DNA of 64,000 nt, from contig NC_085131.1 in the NCBI RefSeq assembly GCF_030269925.1, positions 7,611,501 through 7,675,500 of the forward strand, read 5' to 3'. Origin of the DNA: Bombyx mori. Taxonomy: Eukaryota > Arthropoda > Insecta > Lepidoptera > Bombycidae. The position numbers and the translations under genes are program-made. The notes under the pieces were generated by a model. The model saw nothing but the letters and a program-made list of their open reading frames with translations. It was not told the origin of the DNA and searched no databases. Position 1 is the stretch's first letter; each line of letters begins with the position of its first letter. Positions 44,555-55,059 of this stretch are shown one piece after another.

Positions 44555-46718
44555 ATGAAAGTCGCTATTGTGTTTATGGGCTTGATCGCTCTTGGTTTCT
44601 CGTTGCCGCAACCGAAGAAGAGCTTCGTAGAAAACTTCCGTGATTTCCTTGACATAATTAAGGACGAGGCTGGTCATGATATCGAGCATTTGTTCGAGCA
44701 TTACATCGAATTTGAGGAGTTCCAGCGTTCGTTTGACTACCTCACCACGAAGGACTTCAGAGACTTGATCTATGAGATGGAAGACCTGCCGGAATTCAAA
44801 GCTGTAAGTTTACCTACCAAAAACAAAAAATCTTTACTGTTGCTAAATTAATTTATGAATTACACTGTTCTTCTATTTCAGGTGGTCGATTTCCTGGAAA
44901 ATGACAACATTGACATCCATTTCTTTATTGATATTTTCAACGAAATGATTGGTAAGCATAAATCATTATATTAGGTTGGGGAAAAAGTTTCTTCTCATTT
45001 TTTAAGAAAATTCAAACATTTTTATATAGTTTATTTACATTTAACTAAAGTATATACCATTTTGTTCGATAACTTTTTACCATCTTGTAGGTAGGGACAT
45101 GATCCCATTGCTATAGAAATTTTGGGGCTTCCGATCAAAATACCGCGGCAATTGGTTTTGACAGTCCTCTCGTGATGTTAGCCTGACACTGCCTAAAGAA
45201 TTCTGATATGAGAACGAAACAGGTGGAAATTTGAAGGTGTAAAGTCAGGACTACACAGCGGATGCATTAACACCTCCCAGCCAAGCTCTTTTAATTTTTG
45301 CTGAATGGCTAAAGATGTGTGAGGTCTAGCGTTATCATGATGAAAAACCACACCCCTTCTGTTGATTAATTTTGGCCGCTTTCTTTCAACTTCTTGCTTT
45401 AATATCACCAGTTGTTCGCAGTAGATTTCAAAATCGATGGTTCTGCCTGGTGGTAACAGCTCATAATGAATAATGACCTTCCAAGCCACCACACACAGCA
45501 TCACCTTGTTGCGAGTTAACCTGGGTTTCGCCACAGTCTGTGAAGCCTGACCGGCCTTTGACTACGACCTTTTTCGCACGTTCTTGTCGTACGTGATCCA
45601 CTTTTCATCACCAGTTTTCAGCTTCTTCAAAAATGGTTCAGTTTCATTACGTCGTATTAAAGAATCACAAACGAGCACACGGTTCATTAGGTTTCTTTCA
45701 GTGAGCTCGTGAGGTACCCAAATATCGATCGTTTTGTGGTCAATTCCTAGTTCTTCAGCTACGTCGTGACTATTGATATGCCGAACTTGCTCCACTTTTC
45801 CATAATTGGCATCCATTTTATCCTTAATAGGGCGACCAGAACTACGTGCATCTTTGACATCAAAATTTCCGGATTGAAAACGCTTAAACCAAATTTGTGC
45901 TACTCTCACAGACACTGCACTAGGTCCATAAGCATTGCAAATTTTTTTCACGGCTTGCGTTGCATTTTTACCTTTTTGGTAGTAAAATTTTAAAATGTAT
46001 CGAATTTCTTCATCACTTCAGACTCACTCTTCAGATTCACTCATCTTGACAGTACGAAAAATAAATATAAATCACACATTTTCCTAATTTGAATTTGGAA
46101 TTATCTTTTTTTAAATTTAAACTTTTAATGATACCAAAACCAGCCAGGTACAAATAGTATAGCCGAAGAGATTTTATTACAAGTTCATACATACTATAAT
46201 GCGAAAAGTCTTTTTCCCTCAACCTGTTATTTCACTGTTTAACTTACTGTGTCCCTGGCTTTTTCAATGTCCTTAAGGCACGGGACGATAATTAGTTTAA
46301 AGCAATTGGGCTAGGTTCGGTCTGCACAAATCTAATGAAAGCAACCCCGATTCACATCCAAGCACTACAAGTCTCTAATCTGTAGTCTTTATTCAATTAA
46401 TATTTTTCAGAAACTATCGGTGAGAGAGTTAAAAGGGCCCGACACACTCTTAGCGGACGCGACTTCACTTCCTACATTAACGATATTATCGGTGAATTCC
46501 CCAAGGATAAACTCGCAGCCTTGTACGAACAGAAACTCGCTGAGGACGAAGAATTCAGAGTAGCTCTTGAGAACCTTCAGAGCGAGGAATGGGACGCCGT
46601 GTTCGGTGCTCTGTGGGAGAGTGAGCAATTCAAGGCCGAAGTTGATACCCTTGCTGAACACGGTATTGACGTACACGTCCTCATGAAAGAACTCTTCGCC
46701 ATCTTCGGACAAAACTAA
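44555..46718 (+). CDS. Single-domain major allergen / protein G12-like (SDMA), copy A, three exons
   Basis: Insect allergen-repeat family (PF06757-type), secreted into the midgut lumen or microvillar layer; the nitrile-specifier proteins of pierid butterflies derive from this family. The physiological role of the single-domain forms is unknown. Exons 44555-44803, 44882-44951, 46411-46718; 208 aa. Residues 1-17 form a signal peptide (MKVAIVFMGLIALGFS). The mature part is helical and acidic with typical wording YLTTKDFRDLIYEMEDLPEF, VVDFLENDNIDIHFFIDIFN and LAEDEEFRVALENLQSEEWD. The start is 44555, not the in-frame ATG at 44462, because the latter lies upstream of the TATA box. Intron 2 is enlarged by a mariner element. 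It differs from copy B at 15 residues, nine of them in exon 1. Confidence 0.92.
44971..46227 (-). mobile_element. Mariner element (cecropia-like subfamily), inactive, in SDMA-A intron 2
   Basis: The left end TTAGGTTGGGGAAAAAGTTT and an inverted right end (CCCTCAACCTGT) are flanked by TA at 44969-44970 and 46228-46229. The paralogous intron in copy B has the unoccupied TA, which fixes the ends at single-base precision. The transposase is on the minus strand in pieces (45951-45562 and 45534-45193) in different frames with a stop near its start, so it is dead. The HHDNARPH motif is kept, but the expected SPDLAPSDY reads SPDFTPSN, losing the third catalytic Asp. Confidence 0.9.
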
Positions 46719-46734
46719 TTGTCAACTTTATTAC

Positions 46735-46740
46735 AATAAA
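46735..46740 (+). terminator. SDMA-A poly(A) signal
   Basis: AATAAA 17 bases after the stop codon, followed by T/G-rich sequence. The same element is at the same distance in copy B. Confidence 0.85.
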
Positions 46741-48234
46741 GTTTATTTAAGTTACAAGATGCTTTATTTGTGTCTTGTTTTATCTGTGTCTTGTTGGAAT
46801 TGTTTGGTTATTTGATTACCTTTTGGGTCAAGCGATGAGTGATCTTAAGCTTTGTAGGCACGCGCTGCTTCTATTCCCAGTCGGAGTTAGGAACTTGTGA
46901 AAGGTTCTAAGTACTTAGAATCTGAATTCACATTATTGGTGCTTATTGCTTCTTATTTTACTATTACCAATTAGGGCCATTGAATGTGGAGTGTAGAAAT
47001 TCTTTGTCATATATTTATTGCATTGAAATTATTATCGGATTGCTAAAACCTAGTTAGTTCAGTTATCAGTTGAAATTTTTATACTTCCTACTTAACTTAA
47101 TGACTAGCTTTAGCAATTTACACATCCGAATATTTACACTTTTATCATTTATCATTTTCTTAATATGTGTGTTTTCAATTGTTTATTAAACACTACTTTA
47201 ATCCAATCAGAAACAAAAGTTACGATAAAATAGCGTTCTTTATTTGTGAATGTCAGTAATGATAAAGACATCAAACATATGAGCAGCTAACTTCTAAGTT
47301 CTCAAATGTTACATTATATTGTAAATATGATAGGGTCAATACCATCACTCGTCTTGAAGTTCGAAGTTCGAAGTTTTTTCCCAGCCCTCACACCGGAGTA
47401 TATAACTGTTTTGGGTAGAAACAATCAGAATTGCGGTAGCTACTCGTGTGGGCTCATAATATGTTCTACCTCCCGTAAAAAAATTAGTGGTTCTGGTGGA
47501 TTTCTTTGGGATCCGTTGAACGCGTCCCATTCGGTCAACTCTGAGCTCATTTTCATATTTAAAATAAGAAAAATAATTTTCATTGTGATCGACGGCATTG
47601 GACGATTGTCACATTGAAAAAAATTGCTACGAAGCGATACAAGTCATAAGAAAAAAATAGGTTTAATGTTAAGTCACTTTCGTCTGTCTGTGAATAAGAA
47701 ATATATGAACTTGGCTTAGTTTTGATTTATTGACATAAAAAAATCAATTTTTAATTTTGTTCTTAATGTAGATAAACCCTTAAATTATTTGCATACAGAT
47801 ACGGAAACTTGCACAATTAAAATACTATTAAGTAAATACTTGCAAAAATTCACTTGTTCCCCATCCTATTGTCAGTTACTACTGATTAATTGGTATTACT
47901 ATACCAAACAACAATTAGCATTATTGTAAAAATGAGGCAAAAAATTGTTGTTTTTGTGGTCCCACAGTAGTCGAAATTCGACTATAATTAACTGAAATTA
48001 TAAGTTTGTCAAAGACTATTAATCTTCTATAATCACATATTTCGTCAAGACTACAATATAGACAAATTATATTAAATACAAACAATATTTAATCAAACCT
48101 CATATGACACAAACGTCAAGAACAAAAGTTTGACAATAAATAAATAGTATGCATGCGTGTGTGCGTCAAATACATAGTAGTGTGTGTAATGTTTTTTTTA
48201 TTGATTTAATGTATTTTTTAGGCATAATTTTAAA

Positions 48235-48355
48235 AAATATTAACATTCTGCACTCCTTCTCTGTAAGTGTGGGAAATTTCATACTCCTCCGTCCGCGCAA
48301 TTTTCGTAAAAAGGGATACAAAGTTTTTCTTTCACGTATTAATATATAGATAGAT
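48235..48355. repeat. Moth dispersed repeat fragment
   Basis: The phrase GGGATACAAAGTTTTTCTTT with CGTATTAATATATAGAT is a common terminus of moth repeats. It immediately precedes duplication unit B. Confidence 0.35.
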
Positions 48356-48568
48356 ATGCAGTTATTCGTATCGTTGACATTTTTAAGTACGCATGACTAT
48401 TCTTATTAACAAAAAAAACTGTCGTTTAATGTTGTGGATGAAGTTATACACTATCACGATGCATGAGAGTGAGATTTGTATTCCTGACTACTGGAAATCT
48501 GCAGATAATCCATCGATAACAATACTCACATGACAACAGATCTTATCAACACAGAATTCGCCGTCGGC

Positions 48569-48597
48569 TATAAAAGGGGGAGCGAATGTTTCTCAAT
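48569..48597 (+). promoter_or_regulatory. SDMA-B core promoter
   Basis: TATAAAAG at 48569-48576 and a TCAAT initiator at 48593-48597, one base different from the TCAGT of copy A. The upstream 150 bp are strongly conserved with A except for a 13-16 bp indel. Confidence 0.7.
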
Positions 48598-48622
48598 ACC
48601 ACAGTGAAGTAATCCGGGAAAA

Positions 48623-49534
48623 ATGAAAGTCGCTATTGTGTTTATGGGCTTGATCGCTCTTGGCTTCTCGGTGCCCCGACCGAAGAAGAGCTTCGTAGAA
48701 AACTTTGGTGATTTCCTTGACATCATTAAGGACGAGGCTGGTAATGATATCGATAATTTGTTCGAGCAATACATCGAATTTGAGGAGTTCCGGCGTTCGC
48801 TTGACTACCTCACCACGAAGGACTTCAGAGACTTGATCTATGAGATGGAAGACCTGCCGGAATTCAAAGCTGTAGGTGTACCAACCAAAAACAGAAAAAA
48901 TCTTTACTGTTGATGAATTAATTTATGAATTACACTTTAAATTATTATTTTTTCAGGTGGTCGATTTCCTGGAAAATGACAACATTGAGATCCATTTCTT
49001 CATTGATATTTTCAACGAAATGATGGGTAAGCATAAATCATTATATTTCACTGTTTAACTTACTATGTCCCTGGCTTGTCCAATGTCATTAAGACACGCG
49101 ACGATAATTACTTTAAAGCAATTAGCCCAGGTTTAGTTTAGACAAATCCGATGAAAGTAATCCTGATTCACATCAAAGTACTAGAGATCTCCAATCTATA
49201 GTCTTTATTCAATTAATCTTTTTCAGAAACTATCGGCGAGAGAGTTAAAAGAGCCCGACAAACTCTTAGCGGACGCGACTTCACTTCTTACATTAACGAT
49301 ATTATCGATGTATTCCCCAAGGATAAGCTCGCAGCCTTGTACGAACAGAAACTCGCTGAGGACGAAGAATTCAGAGTAGCTCTTGAGAACCTCCAGAGCG
49401 AAGAATGGGACGCCGTGTTCGGTGCTCTGTGGGAGAGTGAGCAATTCAAGGCCGAAGTTGATACTCTTGCTGAACACGGTATTGACATACACGTCCTCAT
49501 GAAAGAGCTCTTCGCCATCTTCGGACAAAACTAA
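48623..49534 (+). CDS. Single-domain major allergen / protein G12-like (SDMA), copy B, three exons
   Basis: Paralogue of copy A with identical structure: exons 48623-48871, 48957-49026, 49227-49534, 208 aa, same signal peptide. Fifteen amino-acid differences from A (about 93% identity), including loss of several His residues in exon 1 (GNDIDNLFEQ here versus GHDIEHLFEH). Introns are 85 and 200 bp, the ancestral compact form. All splice sites, the TATA box and the poly(A) signal are intact, so both copies look functional and are probably co-expressed, presumably in larval midgut as for other family members. Confidence 0.92.
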
Positions 49535-49550
49535 TTGTCAACTTTATTAC

Positions 49551-49556
49551 AATAAA
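49551..49556 (+). terminator. SDMA-B poly(A) signal
   Basis: AATAAA 17 bases after the stop, as in copy A. Confidence 0.85.
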
Positions 49557-50650
49557 GTTTATTTAAGTTACAAGATGTTTCATTTGTGTCCTGCTGGAAT
49601 TGTTTTGCTATTTGTTAATCAATTGCCTTTTTGGTCAAGTGGTCTTAAGCATTCTAGACGTTACGACGCGCTGCTTCAATTCTCAGTCGGAGTTAGGAAT
49701 TTGTGCATGATTTGTGATAGATTTTTGGAGTGTGATTGTAATGATGATTCTTATGCTACTATTAGCAATTGGGATCGTCTAATGCGTAGTGTAGTATTCA
49801 TTTATCATGTATTTATTACATTGAAACTATTATTGAATTTCCTTAATTTAGTTATCAATTCAAATCTTTATACTTCCTCCTAACCATCTTTAGCAATTTA
49901 CACAACCGAATATTTACACTTTAATAATTTATCATTTTCATTTTCTTAAGACGTTTGTTTTTCAATTGCTTATTAAACACTTCTATAATCAAATCAGAAA
50001 CAAATGCTATGATAAAATAGCGGTTCTTACTTGCGGTTGTCAGTAATGATGTAAACATCAAACGACTGAGTAGCTTCTAATTAGGCAAAGGTCTCAAATG
50101 TTTCATCATATTGTAAATATGATAGGGTCAATACCGTCACTCATCTTGAAACGTGAGTTCGAAGTTTCAGTTGTATTGTAACGGCTGTACCAGCTCTTAC
50201 ATTGAAGTACATGACTGCTTCATGGCAGAAATAGGCAGGATGGCGGCAGCTACTCATGTGGGCTCATAGTATATTCTATCTCCCGTAAAAAAATAGTGGT
50301 TGTGTTGAGAGGTGGTTGGGATCCGTTTGGGTCTTTGGGATCCATTGAAAAACTCCTATTCGGTCAACTTAGAGCTCAATTTCATATTTAAATAAGAAAA
50401 GCAACGTTCAAGACATAACGATAAGATCGTCGGTAGTGGATGATATAACTTTGATAAATTATTATGTTACGAAGCAGCTGCGATACAAATCTTAACATAA
50501 AAATAAGTTTAATGTTGAGTCACTGTTGTTTGTGAATAAGAGATATGTGAATTTAGCTGGTTTTGATTTACTTACATAAAAAAAGGTTTCAATTTTTTTT
50601 TAAATGTAGATAAATCGTATAATAAACTTTTTTACTTATAGACACGGAAG

Positions 50651-50815
50651 CTTTCGAATATTGTGCTAGGGTGCGGCCTGAAAATACTTGAATGGACTGT
50701 GTGGAAGGGGATGTGTAAGATAAAAGCGTGTGTAGAGATGACGTATGATAGGCCTAAATAGAAAAAGAGGACCGATCACATATTAAAGCAAGATGAAGAA
50801 GCAGGGTACGGAAAC
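50651..50815 (+). mobile_element. Short LINE-like insertion specific to unit B
   Basis: The segment lies between ACGGAA at 50645-50650 and ACGGAA near 50809-50814, while unit A has a single ACGGAA at the equivalent place (near 47800). The content, including GAAAAAGAGGACCGATC, resembles a decayed LINE coding tail. Confidence 0.5.
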
Positions 50816-51049
50816 ATGCGTAATTACATCACTAATGATAAATATCTGCAAAAATTCAATCGTTCTCTGTCCTATTGTTAGTAGTAATAACAAATAAACA
50901 ATTAGCTTTATTGTTTACAATTATAAGAAGCAACATATCTATAGTTCATTCATACAATGCTTTCAGTCTTTATTCGTTTATCGAACACATCAGTTGAAGA
51001 GGCTCCAAACTATTTAACTTAGTCATTTAGTTTTTTTTTCTTCTAAATA

Positions 51050-52462
51050 ATGCATTTTTTTACTAAATATTTAATCTTCTTGTGGCATGTGAGATCGAAT
51101 GTTGGTTTTTACGTTCCATTCAGTACTAGTGAGGTAAGTTTTAAGAACCACAGCGCAATATTATGCGATGTATCGGTCACAAATGTAATTCACTATGACA
51201 TTGAGGTTGTTCATTTTTCAGTTCAAAGTATATGAAGAGAAGTTGATCTTATTGATACTTTGTTAACTCATTTTCAGCTGACAGATGAAGACTCTGCAAT
51301 ATTGGCAGAAAACTATGGCCTTTTAAGTAACCAAATGAAATCGACTACACTAAAAACAAGATTTGCAAAATCCGAACAAACATTATTTACATCAAATAAT
51401 ATGGGTTTGCTGAGCGAAGACCTTGATGAGACTCCTTTAAGAGAGCACGCAACTGACAAACCCAACAATTTAAAGGAAAGAGCATTTGTATATTTGAATC
51501 AAAAATATAAAACTCCGTTTCAAAATCAAGTTTATGATCTTCATATGCAAGCAATGGATATTCCATTGAGAAATTATAAATATTGGGCGAAATCTCGATT
51601 TTCGAAATTTGTGGAATTCCCTGTGAAAATGGCTAGTTTCTTTCAACCGTCTTTATACCAGATTGTTGATCCAGAAGCAAAGCAAAGGGATTTCTATGGC
51701 GGAGCTACAAATGAAAATGATAATAAAATGAAAATGAAAACTACTGTTACCGATCATAATAACGCACCTAATGTAAACGTAGAAGACTTAGAAAGACAGC
51801 GTATTCCTTTAGAATTGCTTAGTAAGCCACATGCAAGAAAACCAAATAAATATTCACCTAAGAATTATGAGCTAACAGATTATAAGGAGAATAAAATATA
51901 TGTTGATAATCTCTTTAAAACTATTCCATCAGTCAGTCTATATCAAACTCAAAGACCAATCGATGAATACGAAAAACTCAACGAAAGGACATCGCCTAGA
52001 GGTGGTAATTCAAACTTCGATATTGATGAGAAACAGATTCGTAATTCTGATATAATAACTTATAAGTCACAGTTCGTTCCAAATACAAATCAGGATTATT
52101 CTAACGATCAATCACATATTAAAGTATTTTTTAATAATGAAGATCTTAATTCGAAGTTTTCGTTCGGAAATCGGAATTGTAACGAACCAGATTGTGTTCC
52201 TGATGAAAATTTCCATGGGAAACATTATTCCAATGCTCAAGTACCTCACAAACTAGATTGCAATTGCAATCATAAAAATAATGACGATCATAAAAAATCA
52301 AAAGAAAGACTCGAAAGAGATAAACAACAAACCCAGGAAACAATAATGACGGGACATAAGTGTCAAAATCATGTCCATGAAACACAAACTGAAGATATAA
52401 TTGAAAACGAACTTCAGAATTCAGTAAATATTCTTAATCGTACATTGCAAATGTATTTTTAA
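51050..52462 (+). CDS. Unassigned 422-aa protein, two exons
   Basis: Exon 1 is 51050-51133 (28 codons) and exon 2 is 51278-52462; donor GAG|GTAAGT, acceptor TTTTCAG, phase 0 on both sides. Exon 1 encodes a hydrophobic start (MHFFTKYLIFLWHVRSN) that may be a signal peptide. The rest is hydrophilic and Asn/Lys/Asp-rich with a Pro- and aromatic-containing middle (FPVKMASFFQPSLYQIVDP). The C-terminal part, about residues 329-393, clusters Cys and His (CNEPDC, LDCNCNH, GHKCQNHVH), possibly metal-binding. I recognise no family. The long uninterrupted frame in AT-rich DNA and the good splice sites argue that it is a real gene. It may be a fast-evolving, lineage-restricted protein. Confidence 0.7.
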
Positions 52463-52554
52463 GAAATTTTTAGCTTTTTGACACATCCTGTTAACTTCTT
52501 CTCAATTCTCTTACACTAGCCCTGTCTACACTATAATCTATTATTAATATTCCA

Positions 52555-52680
52555 AAGCTGAAGAGTTTGTTTGTTTTTTGGTTGAACGTGTTAATCTCAG
52601 AAACTACTGATCCGATATGAAAAATTCTTTCAATGTTAGATAGCCCATTTGATAAGAGTAACAAGATACACCCAAATCGC
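52555..52680 (+). repeat. Moth dispersed repeat (same family as 35950-36379)
   Basis: Shares the wording AACTACTGATCCGATATGAA and AATTCTTTCAATGTTAGA with the Helitron-like repeat at 35950. Partial. Confidence 0.45.
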
Positions 52681-53474
52681 TTCGAGTTGGGCTTTGAAAA
52701 TTGTAAATTTTTCTCGATTTCTCCAGGATTCCATCATCAGATTCTGATTCTGATATTTACAGGACCGTTCGGAAAGTCTACCCTTTCGAACAAAAAAAAA
52801 AACGAACTATCAGAATTGATTCAAGCATTCTCGAGAAATCGGTGAACATATACAGATAAGAAAATGGTGGCCGAAAAAGCATGACTTTGGTACCTTAAAT
52901 AGCTCCTTAACATTCTATTATTCAAAAATATTTTCACCTCCTACGTAAATGAAGTCGCGGGTAAAATTTAGTTAAATATAAATGAAAATATTTAGGTACT
53001 CCATTTTGCAAAGTTAATAATTACTTTAAAATAATAAAATGATTTCTTTTATTACTGATTTCATTTCAAAGTCATTTAGAAGAAACAAATAAACTGCAAC
53101 GCGAGCAGCGTTGCTGTTGCATTTTAAATTTTACTGGAAACACAATACGAGCCTCTTGCCTACATTTGTGCGTTTTATGACGTTATTCGGGGTAAAATTT
53201 CGAAATATATTCATTTAAATATGTAAGAATATGATTACAACAATAATTCTATTGGCACGACTTTGCTTTATAGAACAGTACGCAAAAGAGACGTGAGACT
53301 AGAGACGTGTTTTTCACAGCACTGCTGCGTGTGATCGCGATAACAGTGGCTCAAAGCTATCGGGATTGAGATCGCTGCTCGCGACCCCTTCTCACTCACT
53401 GGGCGTTTGTTGCTTCGAGAAATGAAAAGCAAACACTGTACCACGCCAACAGATGTCCAGATATCCAATAGCCT

Positions 53475-53560
53475 ATTATATTTAAAACAACAGACTGCTT
53501 CGCGAGAAAAATAGGCAACATGGTGGTACTTATACGTACGGACTTTTATACCCTACAACC
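53475..53560 (-). mobile_element. Bm1 SINE fragment, degenerate
   Basis: ACTGCTTCGCGAGAAAAATA, then GGCAACATGGTGGTACTTA keeps Bm1 order on the minus strand. Confidence 0.4.
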
Positions 53561-54383
53561 TGTGTGTATATCGAGTAGAATAAAAAAAAAAAAACTAATT
53601 AGTTCATCTAGGTGATTCGGTCGGCAGACAGCCGTGTCGCATTGCCATTAACAATATAATATATAGGTGAAAGGCTTCCAATTGTGAGCACTCGCCAACA
53701 CTCTTCATGTTATGACAAAAGGTTTTTTTCCCTCAGATTTGTTCCTGAATATCACTCTGTATCGAGGTTAGCAGAGCTTCTACTTACGCCCAGAGCCTAC
53801 TTAATTATGTAGATGCGAATGATCGTTGCCATTCTCTTGTTTTATGATCCTGGAAATGACTCTCCCGGGTTGGACAGTATTATTAGACGTTTGTGTTACG
53901 ATGTTGAGCAATATTTACCTGACAATGTGGGACTGAATTACAGCAGAGTATTATTTATTATTAGTAGTACAGACGACTATTAAATTGTGATCAGATACAT
54001 ACATAATTCATTTCAGTATTTCGTCAACGAACCTATCGTAGGTATTATTGCTAATAAGCTAAAAAAAATTTAATTGGTTCCCATGTTCTCGCATTATCGA
54101 TTAATGCAATTTTGTAGGTAGATAAAAAATGAGAATTTATTTGTATGAATATGTTATAGTAATCAATATTTGGTTGTATGTCGACGTGTATGGATGGTTC
54201 CTTCGATGCGTCAGATTATTATGAGATTTGGTTTAAAATCAAAAGTAATTTGATGATTTAATGAGGAATATATTATATTCATTTTATTATTTCCGAATTT
54301 TTGGAATACTTTACAGCTTTTGTGGCAACGGACTACTGAAAATAATAAGCGCGAGAAAATCGAAGAAAATACTGAACTTGGTA

Positions 54384-54640
54384 TAGTTAGTCTTACTGGT
54401 GGTACAACATCTTGAAAGTCCGTGCGGGTAGGTACCACCACCCTGCTGATTTCTGCCGTGAAGCAGTAATGCGTTTCGGTTTGAAGGGTGGGGCAGCCGT
54501 TGTAACTATACCTGATACCTTAGAACTTATATCTCAAGGTGGGTGGCGCATTTACGCTGTAGATGTCTATGGGATCCAGTAACCACTTAACACCAGGTGG
54601 GCTGTGAGATCGTTCATCCATCCAAGCAATAAAAAAAAAA
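54384..54640 (+). mobile_element. Bm1 SINE, headless, left arm of an inverted pair
   Basis: Starts with a non-Bm1 flank TAGTTAGTCTT, then the Bm1 body from ACTGGTGGTACAACATCTTG to an A-tail. The same flank and the same private variants (ACAACATCTTGAAAG) occur in the opposite arm at 54801-55055. Confidence 0.85.
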
Positions 54641-54800
54641 GTTATTACTTGCACTCCGGGACTAATCCATAATACCACGTAGGTACGTACATAGTTTCAA
54701 GAAATCGATGAAATTACATACAATTAGCCAATAAGTCAGCGAAGCGTGACCCTGTTTCACAAGTAACTAATAAAACTATTTCCTATCTATATTATTATTG

Positions 54801-55055
54801 TTTTTTTTTATTGATTAGATGGGTGGACGAGCTCACAGCCCACCTGGTGTTAAGTGGTTACTGGAGCCCATAGACATCTACAACGTAAATGCGCCACCCA
54901 CCTCGAGATATAAGTTCTAAGGTCTCAGTATAGTTACAACGGCTGCCCCACACTTCGAACCGAAACGCATTACTGCTTCACGGCAGAAATAGGCGGGGTG
55001 GTGATACCTACCCGCACGGACTTTCAAGATGTTGTACCACCAGTAAGACTAACTA
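54801..55055 (-). mobile_element. Bm1 SINE, headless, right arm of an inverted pair
   Basis: Inverse of 54384-54640, including the 11-bp TAGTTAGTCTT flank, with about 160 bp between the arms. The arms differ at scattered positions, so the event is not very recent. Confidence 0.85.
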
Positions 55056-55059
55056 AAAT

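Larger units (their letters stand above)
44281..47930 (+). repeat. Tandem duplication unit A (SDMA-A gene and flanks)
   Basis: Alignable along its length with 48360-50930, from ATTTTCAAGTACGCATGATT at the left, through the gene, to the CAATTAGCATTATTG region at the right. Unit A carries a 1.26-kb mariner insert that B lacks. A shared degenerate Bm1 relic (about 47330-47477) pre-dates the duplication. Confidence 0.75.
48360..50930 (+). repeat. Tandem duplication unit B (SDMA-B gene and flanks)
   Basis: Direct-orientation copy of 44281-47930. It lacks the mariner, but carries its own insert at about 50651-50815 and a better preserved Bm1 relic (50110-50290). Confidence 0.75.

Noticed and set aside
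46407..46712. Antisense 101-aa frame (and its twin at 49223-49528)
   Set aside because: Shadow of SDMA exon 3 on the other strand.
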